This document shows, in pieces, positions 25,559 through 35,370 of a DNA stretch of 64,000 nt. The stretch is taken from NCBI GenBank assembly GCA_964567665.1, contig CAZMNN010000001.1:1-64000 (forward strand), given 5' to 3'. The notes beneath the pieces were generated by a model. It had not been told where the DNA came from and did not search any database. It was given only the letters and a program-made list of their open reading frames with translations. The stretch comes from UBA1731 sp964567665 (GTDB taxonomy: Bacteria; Verrucomicrobiota; Kiritimatiellia; RFP12; UBA1067). How positions within the stretch are numbered: position 1 is the stretch's first letter; every line of letters begins with the position of its first letter. Both the position numbers and the translations under genes were made by a program.

Positions 25559-27273
25559 GCGTCAGCCCCCCCCCCCCCCCGGCGGCAACCGAGCGCACAA
25601 CCGCCTGCCACGGCAAGCGTTCCTATCAGCGACAGAACGCCAAAAGCTGCTGCTGTGCCGAACGGCGGCAGCGGTTCATGCGACGGCTTGCGCGGCGTCA
25701 GGATTTCGACAAGGTACAGGTTTGGGTTTCCGAGATAGTGCGCGAGCGAGACGACCGCGTCGCGCCGCACCATCTCCGCCACCTGCGGATTGGAGAAATC
25801 CTCACGACGAAGTACGTTCATCTGCATCTCGCTGTTCGTCTGGCGCACACGCCGCAGATCGACAGGGGCGCAATAGAACCGATCGATACGCGCAAGGTCG
25901 AACGCACCGATCAGCACAATCGCCCCTGCAAGCAGAAGCCCACGCCTTCCTCTCATGAAGGATAGACCGAGCAGCCCTTCAATGCCATACGCCGCAAGAA
26001 CGCACAGGCAGAACTCCGTCAAATGATGCCATTTGACGGGCGCTCGCAGATAGTCGCCAAACGGCAGCGCATAGACAAGACGATACACCGGCTCGCAATA
26101 CCGCCCCAGCGAGAAGAGGCAGAAGACAACTGCCGCGACCGCAAAGAAACGGGCATCCGGCTTGCGCCAGCCAAGAACGACACCCGCAAGCGCAAGAAGA
26201 CACGTCACAAAACCGACATAGAGCGAATGTTGACGGTAGTTGCCGCTCGCCGCCCCCTTCGGACGTCCAAGCGCACCCGTGTAAGGCGTTACCCCCGACC
26301 CCGTCTGTGCGCCGATTGAAAGCGTGAGCGGACAGCTTGTGTCGCCGTTGAGGCGCGGAATGAAAAACTCCGCAACTTCCGCCGGCGGCAGCGACCAGTT
26401 CGTGACAAAGATCCAGCGCTTCTCCGCCTCGTCACTGTCCGACGCGGCGGAGACCGTCTCTCCGGAGGCAATCTGCGCGTCGCGGCCTTTGAGGTCATTG
26501 ACAAGCGCCGAACGAAAGCTTGGCGCACCAATCACAACGAACGCAACAGCCGCAAGCAGCGCACCCTTCCACGGGAACTTCCGCTCACGCACACAGCACC
26601 AGACGAAATAAAGCCCCGTCAGCGCCGTGAAGAGCAGCCAGAGGTCAGGCTGATAGAAACTGCCCCATGCGGCACACGCGCCGAGAAGCAGCCAGTTCTT
26701 CAACTTACCCTTGCGCACCGCCCGGTCGGCCAGCCCGAACGCAAAGACGCCATACGTCATCCAGATGAACCAGCCGCCGTGTCCGGCGGAGAAAAGTGAT
26801 GCCCAGTAGCCGCAGAACGCCAACAGCAACCCCGCGCCGTAGGACGCCAGACGCGACAGACCGCGTCCACGCAAGAAATACGCAAGCCCCAACCCCGCGC
26901 AGTAGAGCGCGACGGCGTACTTCAGTTCCTGGCAGAAATACGGAGAGACGAAAAGACCATCCCAAAGAATGTCGCTCGGAACGAACTTGCCGGTAGACAT
27001 GAATTTCCGCAAGACATCTCGAAAGACATCCATCCATGCTGTCGGATGAACGGTGACGCAGTCCGGCATGACAGGCGCCGCATCACACGACCACGTTCCC
27101 CAGAATACGAACGCGACAAGCACCGCAAACGCGGCTGTGAAGGCCGAGAACCATGCGATGCGCATCTGCCGCCGTCCTGTCCTGCACAACGCGGACGAGA
27201 CGCGCCAAAACCACTTCGGAGCATCCGCATGGGCTTTCTCCGCTTCGGCATCAGTCAACTTGAAATTCGTCAT
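25555..27273 (-). CDS. large multi-pass membrane protein of envelope glycan assembly (YfhO/GT-C-like)
   Basis: 572 residues with about 12 membrane helices and one external loop of roughly 100 residues (VTNWSLPPAEVAEFFIPRL region). The PDW/LPPAEVAEFFIPRLNG segment and the pattern of helices resemble YfhO-like and other GT-C transferases, but no family is certain. It probably transfers or flips a sugar on a lipid carrier, working with the GT2 and GT87-like genes that follow through ATGA overlaps. ATG 27273 is 10 bases after an extended -10. The C-terminus ends in a stretch of glycines (RRGGGGADA) encoded by the poly-G tract, so its length and sequence may vary between cells. Confidence 0.7.
   Translation of the reverse strand: MTNFKLTDAEAEKAHADAPKWFWRVSSALCRTGRRQMRIAWFSAFTAAFAVLVAFVFWGTWSCDAAPVMPDCVTVHPTAWMDVFRDVLRKFMSTGKFVPSDILWDGLFVSPYFCQELKYAVALYCAGLGLAYFLRGRGLSRLASYGAGLLLAFCGYWASLFSAGHGGWFIWMTYGVFAFGLADRAVRKGKLKNWLLLGACAAWGSFYQPDLWLLFTALTGLYFVWCCVRERKFPWKGALLAAVAFVVIGAPSFRSALVNDLKGRDAQIASGETVSAASDSDEAEKRWIFVTNWSLPPAEVAEFFIPRLNGDTSCPLTLSIGAQTGSGVTPYTGALGRPKGAASGNYRQHSLYVGFVTCLLALAGVVLGWRKPDARFFAVAAVVFCLFSLGRYCEPVYRLVYALPFGDYLRAPVKWHHLTEFCLCVLAAYGIEGLLGLSFMRGRRGLLLAGAIVLIGAFDLARIDRFYCAPVDLRRVRQTNSEMQMNVLRREDFSNPQVAEMVRRDAVVSLAHYLGNPNLYLVEILTPRKPSHEPLPPFGTAAAFGVLSLIGTLAVAGGCALGCRRGGGGADA
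25566..25580 (-). repeat. poly-G tract of 15 bases (C on the plus strand), contingency locus candidate
   Basis: Fifteen consecutive C on the plus strand, G in the coding sense, within the last ten codons of the membrane-protein gene and 11 bases before its stop, which overlaps the GT2 start. Confidence 0.85.
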
Positions 27274-27283
27274 AACGCCGTGT

Positions 27284-27292
27284 ATTGTAGCA
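27284..27292 (-). promoter_or_regulatory. extended -10 promoter of the glycan membrane-protein operon
   Basis: TGCTACAAT on the minus strand, 10 bases before the ATG at 27273. The opposing rex -10 begins only 28 bases away, so the two promoters share their upstream DNA. Confidence 0.6.
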
Positions 27293-27314
27293 TATCCCAA
27301 CGACAATGCTTCTG

Positions 27315-27323
27315 TGGTATAAT
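27315..27323 (+). promoter_or_regulatory. extended -10 promoter of rex, predicted leaderless
   Basis: TGGTATAAT on the plus strand with 7 bases before the ATG at 27331. It fixes the rex start far inside a longer open frame. Confidence 0.72.
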
Positions 27324-27330
27324 ACGGCGC

Positions 27331-27969
27331 ATGGATGTTGCACGTGAAAACTCGCTGCCGTTGCCGACAATACGACGCTACCCGCTGTATCTTCGCACCA
27401 TCAACAAGCTGATGGCCGAGGGTGAGCTGTACATTTCAAGCTATGTGCTCGCCGAACGCCTCGGCCTCGACACCGTGCTCACGCGCAAGGATCTCGCAAT
27501 GGCCGGTGTGCCGGGAAGACCCCGCAGGGGATATCCCGCCAAGGAGCTTTGCGAGGCCATAAACCGTACGTTGGGCTGGGACAATGCGACGGATGCCGCG
27601 CTGATCGGCGTAGGTTCGCTCGGCAGCGCCCTTCTCGGCTACTCCGGATTCGAGGAGCAGAATCTTTCCGTCGCGGCAGCGTTCGACTCCGACAAGCAGC
27701 TTCAGGGCGTTTCCATACACGGCGTCAAGGTTCATCCGATGGAAGACCTCAAGAACCTCGTGAAGCGGCTGAAGCTCAAACTTGCGATTCTCGCGGTGCC
27801 GAGCCTTGCCGCACAGGATTGCGCAGATGCGCTTGTCGATGCCGGAATCAAGGGCATCCTGAACTTCACCGCCGTGCAGCTGTCGGTGCCTGACGGCGTT
27901 CTTGTGCAGAATGTGGATCTCGCACAGTCGCTCGCCGTGCTGTCACACGCAATCGTCAGAAACCAGTGA
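27331..27969 (+). CDS. rex: redox-sensing transcriptional repressor Rex
   Basis: 212 residues. An N-terminal winged helix (RRYPLYLRTINKLMAEGELYISSYVLAERLGLD, with RPRRGYP at the wing) is followed by a Rossmann NAD(H)-binding domain (ALIGVGSLGSALL), AAFDSDKQLQG and ILNFTAVQLSVPDGV with the domain-swap helix at the C-terminus. Rex represses fermentation and respiration genes until NADH rises. The start is set by the -10 seven bases upstream and by homology. It is divergent from the glycan operon with overlapping promoters. A canonical Rex box (TTGTGAA...TTCACAA) was not found in the window. Confidence 0.95.
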   Translation: MDVARENSLPLPTIRRYPLYLRTINKLMAEGELYISSYVLAERLGLDTVLTRKDLAMAGVPGRPRRGYPAKELCEAINRTLGWDNATDAALIGVGSLGSALLGYSGFEEQNLSVAAAFDSDKQLQGVSIHGVKVHPMEDLKNLVKRLKLKLAILAVPSLAAQDCADALVDAGIKGILNFTAVQLSVPDGVLVQNVDLAQSLAVLSHAIVRNQ

Positions 27970-27988
27970 GCCGCACAGCGGCGTGTCC

Positions 27989-28022
27989 GGCGGCGGAATT
28001 GGACATCGCACAATCCGCCGCC
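27989..28022. terminator. GC-rich hairpin between converging rex and GH42-like genes
   Basis: 9-bp perfect stem (27989-27997 with 28014-28022), loop 16 bases, no U-tract on either side. Possibly a bidirectional, factor-assisted terminator. Confidence 0.45.
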
Positions 28023-28035
28023 ATGAAATGCTGAC

Positions 28036-30403
28036 CTACCTTGAAAGTTCGTAGAACGCCGCCTGGTACGGCTCCAGCGTGACCGTCATCTCGCTGCGTC
28101 GGCCCAAATTCTCGCCAGTGCGAAGATTCCGCACGGTTCTCATCCCCGGCCACGACACCTGCGTGATGCCGTCCGACCCGTTGGATTCTCCTTCGCGCAC
28201 AAAGCCAAGATACATCTTCTCTCCGCCATCACAGGGGAACAGCGTGAACGTCCTCACGCCCGTGATGCCGTTCGACCTGTATTTCACGCCGACATCCGGC
28301 AGGAAACTCGAGAATTTTGCGGCAATCGAATCCCGGTACGCCACCGCCTCCGCGACGGTGCGTTCCGTCATGCGCAGCGTATTGTACTGCGGCAGCACAC
28401 GGTCGATGCGCACCGCCCCTTTTCCGGACGCAAAGAGATCGTCAAGTGCGCCTACGACCTCCAGATTGCAGTGGATGTCGTGCGTCGCCGAAAGTCTGTC
28501 CCCGACGAGGCATCCGCCGTTGGCGGCAAACGCCCGCATCTCGGCGGCCTCCTTCTCCGAGATTGCAGAGGACTCCGGCAGGATGAGCACTCGCGCCGTC
28601 GTGTTCCGGAGTTCGCCGGACTCGATCTCTCCATACGCGACAAAGCGGTAGGAAATGTTCATGTCGTCCAGCAACTTGCACCACACCGCGCGCGCGGCAA
28701 GGAATGAGTCGTATCGCTTCTCGATCTGCGCGGCGTGGATGGATGCCTGGGAATAGTGAATCAACACCTGCGGACGCTCATCGAGCGTTTTCAGCAGCGC
28801 GGCGCCGCCGTCGATGAAGAAACGAAGAGCCGAGGACAGCTCCTTCACCTGATCCGGAACGGTGAAGTCGGGATTCAGAACGTTCAGACCATCAAAATAG
28901 GATACGCCAAAGTTTCTGAAACGCAATGCATCAAACCACACCCTGCGTTCGACGTTCGGTCCGGAGGCGCCATACCCGTACCACGGCTTGATGAGAGGCC
29001 GTCTGAATGAGCGGACGATCTCGGCCAAGTTCTCCTGGTCATACGCGGCACACACTCCGATTGCGTCGGAGAGCAGCCACATGTCCATTCCCGTGTACCC
29101 GTTCGGCGGCTGGGTGCCGGACATGTCAAGCGGCACACCGGGACATTTGGCGTCGATAGCCGACTTCACCGAACGGAAATAGCCGCAGTACGTAAGCTCC
29201 ATGAACCGCCGGTGATCCGCCCATGCCGCCCATTGGCGATCCTTGGAATGTGTGGCAAGCGCTTCGTCAGTGGTGAGCGGCGTCACTTCATCCCAGGAGG
29301 AGAACGCAGTCCTCCACGATGCGTTCAACTTCTCAAGTGAGCCGTATGTCTCGCGAAGCCACTTGCGTTCCGCCGCCAGCGTATGCTTCGAGAAGCAGAA
29401 ATCGAACGACGTTCCCCAAAGCGTGAGCGAGTTCTCGTCGCCGCAGTCGAAGCTCACCGGATCGTAGCGCCGCCGCTCCTCGATGCGCTTCTCGATCCGT
29501 GCGCTGTCGGTGGCGATGTATTCCGGATCGTTGAAGCAGGGCTTTCGGCAGAGATAGCGCCTGTCTTTTGTCTTCGCATATGGCTCGGAGAATTCTTCAG
29601 TGAACTTCCAGAGATGCGTACCGGTGAGAGGAAAATTCATGCGGAATCCCATCTGACGCGCCTCGTCGAAGAACGGGCTTTTGTCCTCTGAATGCCAGTA
29701 CCGCAGTTCGTTTACGCCGATAGCCTTGTATTGGCTGAAGCGAAGCGGGTTCAGATACCGTCTGGGCGCACTGCGGTAGAAGCTCTCGCCAACGGCGAAC
29801 GGCATCCTGTACGTTCCGTCTTCCGGGAAAAGACGCGCCACCTTCCGTGCCGACGGCGCACCCGTGGCAGGCTGACCCTCGGCTTTTGCAGACCAGTCGC
29901 AGACGCGCCCCTCGCTGTCGCGGAAAAACGTATGGACAATCTTCATTCCGCCGCCCGGGACGTCGACCGTCTCCACGCACCGCTTGGCATCAGACGGCAC
30001 AGGAACGACGCGGTTTGCCGCCCATGCGACGGCACGGGCCAGGATGCCCAGCGAATAGTCCTGATACCTGAAAGGCGGCTCCGGCTTGTCGTACGGGATG
30101 GTCGGCGTCAGCCCGCCGTCTGCCGGATGGTTGATTCGGGCTGTCCGCGTCTTCCCGCCGGAAAACGCCGCAACACGATTCGCGCCGTACGGCAGAAGCA
30201 CATCGTCAATGGCAGACTTTATGTATTGTGTCCCGGCGGTGTCGGGCGAGGCGTCCGGCACGATCGGCTGCTTCATTCCGATTTCCACGAGTCCCACGCC
30301 GGATGCGGCCAGTCGTGCAATCGTGGCGCGGTTCGCCGCGTCGACGTGCCGCCAGAGATTGCCGGCGATGACGATGGCGTCGAGCGGACGCGACAGCTCC
30401 TGC
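28036..30403 (-). CDS. GH42-like exported hydrolase, C-terminal part (interrupted by assembly gap)
   Basis: The 788 codons before the stop, open to the N run. The frame continues above the first internal methionine (ELSRPLDAIVIAGNLWRHVD), showing the real start is beyond the gap. A TIM-barrel domain has WHSEDKSPFFDEAR, FDCGDENSLTLWG (candidate acid/base Glu), then WLRETYGSLEKLNASWRTAF and SSWDEVTP, a string very typical of GH42 beta-galactosidases. A beta-galactosidase trimerisation-like domain and a terminal beta domain follow. It should hydrolyse galactosides or related beta-glycosides. The gap is 76 N, but joining the two parts in one frame needs a length of 2 modulo 3, so the true gap is not 76. 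Confidence 0.85.
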
Positions 30404-30479
30404 NNNNNNNNNNNNNNNNNNNNNNNNNNNNNNNNNNNNNNNNNNNNNNNNNNNNNNNNNNNNNNNNNNNNNNNNNNNN
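30404..30479. other. assembly gap (76 N)
   Basis: Undetermined bases inside a single hydrolase gene. The flanking frames agree only if the missing length is 2 modulo 3. Confidence 0.99.
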
Positions 30480-32276
30480 GTCGCGGTGGTCGGCAATGCG
30501 GATGACGCGGTGGTCGAGATCCATGCGCTGGGCAAGTTCCACGACTTCACGCGCCTGGCGCAGATCGACAAGGAAAAACACCTTCAGTTTGCCGCCGGCG
30601 TACGGCTTCATCCATGCCGTATGCGGCGTGACAAGCTCTTCGGAGAGCGTAAGCTCGAACGGCTTCAGTTCGGCCGGCTTCGCCTTTGCCTTTCTTGGCT
30701 TGACGCTGACGTCGGACGCGAAGGGACGCTCCGCCTCAAACACGGCACGACCGGATTCCTTGGCGACAACACGCACCACCTTCAGGCCTTTTGCCTTTGC
30801 GCCAAGCGGTATCCGAACCGACGCATCCGGCGCAAGCTGAACCGTGCGCGAAACCGTCTGCGTAGAGCCGTCCGCCCTGATAAGCTCAATCTCAGCCTCC
30901 ACAAGATAACGCTTCGCCGCCATAAGTTCGACGGAGACATTTCCATCGTCGCCGACCGGAAACGAGGCGCAGATGCCGTTCTCCGCGCCGTCGGGGCGTT
31001 TCATTCCCGTTGCCGGGTACAGGGTTAGCGTTGTTTCGAACTTTCCGCCGGCGGCAACCTCAACAGGTTGGAACGTCCATTCCGCCGTAGTATCGTCCAC
31101 GCCGCCGAGCCAGAAGTATTCGGATGCGAGCCGTGAATAGTCAAATTCACAGACGAGAGTGCCGCCCGCGCCGTCCGCCGCCGCGACCCATCCGGCGACC
31201 GCGTCCGTCACCGGCATGTTGCCGCCCGTCGGGCCGATTCGACGGACACCCTTTGCCGTCGGGACGAGATAGCGTTGTCCCGGACGCTTGAACGCGGCCA
31301 TTCCGTTGCGGAAATACGGCTCAAAGACCTGTGCGGCCATGGATTCCGGCAGGTTCCGGTAGGAATACGTGCAGTCAAGCGCCGCCGAACGGGACGTGAT
31401 GCGAAACGTCTTTGACAGTTCAAGGAACGGATATCCTTCAGGTGCTGTAAGCGACAGGCGCAGCGCGGCTTCTTCCGGCGTGTTCCGCAGAACCTCCGCA
31501 CGGTAGACACGGTCGTACGACTTGCCGCCTACACGCAACCTGTCTGTGAAGAGCCGGGCGTTGGGATGAAGGTCTCCTGCGTAATTGATGCCCGTGGCCT
31601 TCACCGTGAATTCCCGGCAGGTGCCGCCTTTCGCCGGTTCGAAGACAAGGCGCACGTAGCCGTTCTCAAGGACGAACGTGCCCGCCTCCTCCTTGAGTGC
31701 GCATCCCGGAAGGTCGTTTCGCGGCGGCGCAAACGAATCGAGGGAAAACTCGTCGAACCAGGCTGTTCCGTTGAGCCTCAGCCGAGCATAGAAGATGACC
31801 TCCTTCACGGCCCTCGGCGGCACGAAGTGTCCGGCCAGTCGCTCCCATCCGTGTGTGCCCACGCCCGGCGCTCGCTTCGTCGAAATCCACTGGCTTCCGC
31901 CATCCCGGTAGTTGACGCACAGCTCGATTCCAAAGTTGTCATGCGACGGCACGGCCTCCTGCGGCAGCCCTTCGCATTTCGTCCAGACGGAATATGCAAA
32001 CGGGGCCGCCTCATCCTGGTTCAACGCAACCTTCTGGTGCGCAATCGCCTGTCCCTTCATTCCGTCCGAGAACTCAAGGCGAAGACTGCAGCCCGTTCTG
32101 TCGCGGGAAACGGCGGCATCCACGCATCCGCGATATATCGACCAGCCACTTGATTCGGCGGCAAACGAACCGTTCACGATCCTTTCATCTGCAACAGCCG
32201 CCGAGAACGCAAAAAGGAATGTTGCGCAGATCGCCTTTACCAGATCAATGCGTGAGAACATCGTTGAGATACCCAT
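30480..32276 (-). CDS. GH42-like exported hydrolase, N-terminal part (interrupted by assembly gap)
   Basis: 599 codons from ATG 32276 to the gap, the 5' part of the same gene as 28036-30403. A signal peptide (AICATFLFAFSAAVADE) is followed by a jelly-roll module of carbohydrate-binding type (VNGSFAAESSGWSIYRG, YARLRLNGTAWFDEFSL) and a large beta-sandwich domain with LSLTAPEGYPFLELSKTFR. The combined protein would be about 1,390 residues or more. AAGGTAAGG precedes the ATG. It is third in a same-strand group after two SUMF1-fold genes, with only 8 bases between it and the previous gene. Confidence 0.85.
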
Positions 32277-32284
32277 TCGTAACC

Positions 32285-33799
32285 TTACCTTATCGAGAAA
32301 ACAGAACCGAACTTCTCCGAGCGGAACGACGTCGCCTCACCAGTGCCGAAGCTCTCGAAGCGGCTGTCGAACAACTCGATTCCTGCGTCAGACCGAAATG
32401 AGCCGTACGCAGTGGCGATTCCGGTGGCTGTGGCGGATGCGACTGAAGGCTGTCCATCGCCGCCGGACAACGTTAGGCACATTCTGAATCCGCAGTACTT
32501 CACGCAACCGCTTTGCCAGAACTGGAAAGCCACGCTTCGGTCGGATGCGCGGCAGGCGGATGGGGGCGACGACCAGTTCCCGCCTCTGGCGCACCGCCAT
32601 GTGCCGTGTCCGATATCGTCAACTGAATCGCCAAGCGGCTCAACCTGAATCTCGCCGCTGTCCCAGCCAAGCGGAATCCTGCTTCCCCATATATTGTAAA
32701 GGTCGATGCACCATTCTGAGACGTTGCCGTGCATGTCATACAGGCCAAATGCGTTCGGAAGATAGCTTCCCACACGGGCGGTTCCGTTGCTCGGCCCGGA
32801 CAGGAACTCCGCACCGCCGCCCAAGACGCCGCCGTTCCCTGCGTAGCGTCCCAGCAGATCAAGGTGCGGGTTCGTGGTCTCCTCTTGTGACAGGACATCG
32901 CCGCCATCATTGAAGTCATGATCCTGTCCGGCCCGGCAGGCAAACTCCCACTGCGCCTCAGTTGGCAAGAACAGCCGTTCGCCGAGACCCGTGCGGCTGC
33001 GAAGTCCACCGATGAAGCACAAGTCACTCGCCGTGTAGACCGTCGCTCCCGCTGAATTCGTGGGCCAGACCTGATTGCCGCTCCACACGGTGTCGGCCGG
33101 AATGCTGCCTTCAAACGGCCGCATGTCTCCATCCACCGGGAAGGTGAACGAACTGCCCGCCCCCCTGATGTTCTTCCACTGCCATTGCGTGACCTCGAAC
33201 ACCCCCATGTAGTAGTCGTTTGTGAGCATCACCTGATGACGACACTCTCGTGACGAGTCGTATCCGGCGGATGTCGGCTGTGCGCACATCCACCATGTCT
33301 TGTTCCTTGCCGGAATCTTGCGCATCACAAACAGGTGCTTGCGGTAGTCGTCCGAATCAATGCCACCCGGCAACTGCCCGACATCCTCGTAGTACCAGTT
33401 GGCGCCCGAAACAATGTCGCACACAAGGTAGTCCGGCGGATTGTTCGTTGGCCAGGCCTTTATTTCCGCCTTGACGGCCCCGGCATCAATGTGCGCAAAA
33501 TCTCCGTCGGGCAGCCAGTATATCTTGCGGTCTCCCGTTCCCACCACGCGGAACGCATCGCCCACAACTTCTGTTGATACGTTTGATGTACACAACGGAA
33601 TCCACTCACCAGATGCATCGGAGGCGGTGTTCGTGCTGAACGCAACCGTCACGACTGCGGGCGCACCCGAAAGCGTGTAGCCGACCTCGATGCGTCTCGC
33701 TGCGGTTTCCTGTTTTATGGACACATCGCTCACCGTCGGATCAACCGCCGAAGCGGCTATCGCCGGCATGAGCAGGCATAAGGACAATCTGCGTTTCAT
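32285..33799 (-). CDS. exported SUMF1-fold protein (paralogue 1), lacking the first FGE cysteine
   Basis: 504 residues with a signal peptide (MKRRLSLCLLMPAIAASAV). An N-terminal 150-residue beta domain precedes a formylglycine-generating-enzyme (SUMF1/FGE-sulfatase) domain: YYMGVFEVTQWQW, GERLFLPTEAQWEFACRAG, PNAFGLYDMHGNVSEWC and RGGNWSSPPSACRASDR. In true FGE the last segment carries C-x4-C; here the first Cys is Ser, so it is probably not a sulfatase-activating enzyme. It shares QLPGGIDSDDYRKHLFVMR with the next gene, showing recent duplication. No sulfatase gene is recognised nearby. A C-terminal tail of 70 residues is absent in the paralogue. Role unknown, likely binding or envelope. Confidence 0.85.
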   Translation of the reverse strand: MKRRLSLCLLMPAIAASAVDPTVSDVSIKQETAARRIEVGYTLSGAPAVVTVAFSTNTASDASGEWIPLCTSNVSTEVVGDAFRVVGTGDRKIYWLPDGDFAHIDAGAVKAEIKAWPTNNPPDYLVCDIVSGANWYYEDVGQLPGGIDSDDYRKHLFVMRKIPARNKTWWMCAQPTSAGYDSSRECRHQVMLTNDYYMGVFEVTQWQWKNIRGAGSSFTFPVDGDMRPFEGSIPADTVWSGNQVWPTNSAGATVYTASDLCFIGGLRSRTGLGERLFLPTEAQWEFACRAGQDHDFNDGGDVLSQEETTNPHLDLLGRYAGNGGVLGGGAEFLSGPSNGTARVGSYLPNAFGLYDMHGNVSEWCIDLYNIWGSRIPLGWDSGEIQVEPLGDSVDDIGHGTWRCARGGNWSSPPSACRASDRSVAFQFWQSGCVKYCGFRMCLTLSGGDGQPSVASATATGIATAYGSFRSDAGIELFDSRFESFGTGEATSFRSEKFGSVFSIR

Positions 33800-33814
33800 G
33801 GCGTCAGTCTCCCG

Positions 33815-35161
33815 TCATTCAACAATCGTGTAGCAGAGACGCGCACCGATGGCTGTCCGATCCATCACCCAGCAGTTGTTCGATCCTTGGCGCCAACCGC
33901 TCTGACAGGCTTCGGCGGTGCTCGTCCATCCGCCGCCGCGCTTCTCGTAATGCGTTGGAATGAAATCCGGTGCGTCATTTGTCGGCCCCGCAGGATCGAT
34001 GTAGACGCGGGTTGGGTCGCTGTAGCTCTTCATTCCATCCCAAGCACGATGATCCCGACACCATTCGGCAACGTTGCCGTGCATGTCGTAGAGTCCGAAC
34101 GCATTGGGCAAAAGGCTTCCAACTCGTATCGCACCGTTCGACGTCGCCGCGCCATCCGCTCCAACCACAATCGAGTTTGCGGCATAGCGGGCGATGTTCG
34201 TCAGCGTCGAATTCATCTCGGACGCATCGCTTGTATAATCCGTCCCGTCGTTGAACTGCGTAACAGTCCCTGCCCGGCAGGCAAACTCCCACTGTGCGGC
34301 GGTTGGCGCATGGAGATATGTTCCAAGACCGGTTAGCGTACGCATCTTCGCGACAAACCCGCTGCTGCCCACCTCATAGCTGTCTTCAGTTTCACTTATC
34401 GGCTCAGGGTTGTAGCCGCCAAAAAGCTTTTCTACGGGGTTGAACGATTCCGCCGGCAGCAGATCCCCTTGGTTTGCGCTCGGATTCACATTCATGACTC
34501 GCTGCCACTGCCATTGCGTGACCTCGAACACCCCCATGTAGTAGTCATGCGTGAAACCTACGAGATGCGGGGTGTCATAATACGAATTATATCCAGGCTG
34601 CGAGGTGGCGGTGCACATCCGGAACGTCTGGCCCTTGGCAGGGATCTTCCGCATCACGAACAGATGCTTGCGGTAGTCGTCCGAGTCTATCCCGCCCGGC
34701 AGCTGCTCGACGGTATCGTAGTAGAACCGCGTCCCGTCTATCAGGTTGCAGACCATGTAGTCCGGCGGTGTGTTGGTTGCGACGGCGCGGACGACGGCGC
34801 GAATCCTGTCCGGCGCGACGATGCGCCGTCCCGGCCACGACTTCTCCGCCGCCCAGTATGCCTTTCTTCCTTCGCCCGGCTGTACAATGCGGTAGGCGTC
34901 GCCGGTCACGTATCCGATGTTCTTTCCGCCGATCGACGCCCATCCGGTCACGCCGGCGGCATCGACGAAGTTTGTCTCGAAATCCAGTGTGACAATGCCT
35001 GGCGCACCCGTCAGGCTATATGTGACTGTCACCTTCCGCGAATTCTGCTCCATCGCAACATCTGTGACAATCGGGACATCGCCCGCACACAGCAAGCCCG
35101 CAACGGCAAAACACGAGAGCGACACCGCTCCCTTGACCAGAACGACCGAACCCTTTTTCAT
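33815..35161 (-). CDS. exported SUMF1-fold protein (paralogue 2)
   Basis: 448 residues with a signal peptide (VSLSCFAVAGLLCAG). Same architecture as the following gene: an immunoglobulin-like or PKD-type beta module (VTYSLTGAPGIVTLDFETN), then QLPGGIDSDDYRKHLFVMR, then the SUMF1 domain (YYMGVFEVTQWQW, YLHAPTAAQWEFACRAG, PNAFGLYDMHGNVAEWC, KRGGGWTSTAEACQSG). The FGE cysteine pair is again incomplete, keeping only the second Cys. First gene of the group leading into the GH42-like hydrolase; 15 bases separate it from paralogue 1. The 209 bases upstream hold a candidate TACTAT -10 (35240-35245) and long A/T tracts but no gene. Confidence 0.85.
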   Translation of the reverse strand: MKKGSVVLVKGAVSLSCFAVAGLLCAGDVPIVTDVAMEQNSRKVTVTYSLTGAPGIVTLDFETNFVDAAGVTGWASIGGKNIGYVTGDAYRIVQPGEGRKAYWAAEKSWPGRRIVAPDRIRAVVRAVATNTPPDYMVCNLIDGTRFYYDTVEQLPGGIDSDDYRKHLFVMRKIPAKGQTFRMCTATSQPGYNSYYDTPHLVGFTHDYYMGVFEVTQWQWQRVMNVNPSANQGDLLPAESFNPVEKLFGGYNPEPISETEDSYEVGSSGFVAKMRTLTGLGTYLHAPTAAQWEFACRAGTVTQFNDGTDYTSDASEMNSTLTNIARYAANSIVVGADGAATSNGAIRVGSLLPNAFGLYDMHGNVAEWCRDHRAWDGMKSYSDPTRVYIDPAGPTNDAPDFIPTHYEKRGGGWTSTAEACQSGWRQGSNNCWVMDRTAIGARLCYTIVE

Positions 35162-35370
35162 CTCCGTTTCCTTTCTTGGCGAAGTGCCAAAGCACTTTGG
35201 CGTCAGCCTTGCATGAGGACTAAACGCGCAACGGAGAGAATAGTACCAAAACCATTTTTTTTTCTACCCCCCAACTGCATTTTTCTCAAAATTGGAGGTA
35301 GCCAAATTACGTCCGGATTGTCAGCCGTCAACCGGCATCCACAACGGATCTGCCCATTCCTCGGTGGTCA

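Noticed and set aside
27284..27330. Rex operator in its own promoter
   Set aside because: TTGT and ACAA ends are found 14 bases apart, but the inner symmetry needed for a Rex box is missing.
35162..35370. Gene between the SUMF1 paralogue and GH92
   Set aside because: Only short frames, A/T tracts and a possible promoter are present.
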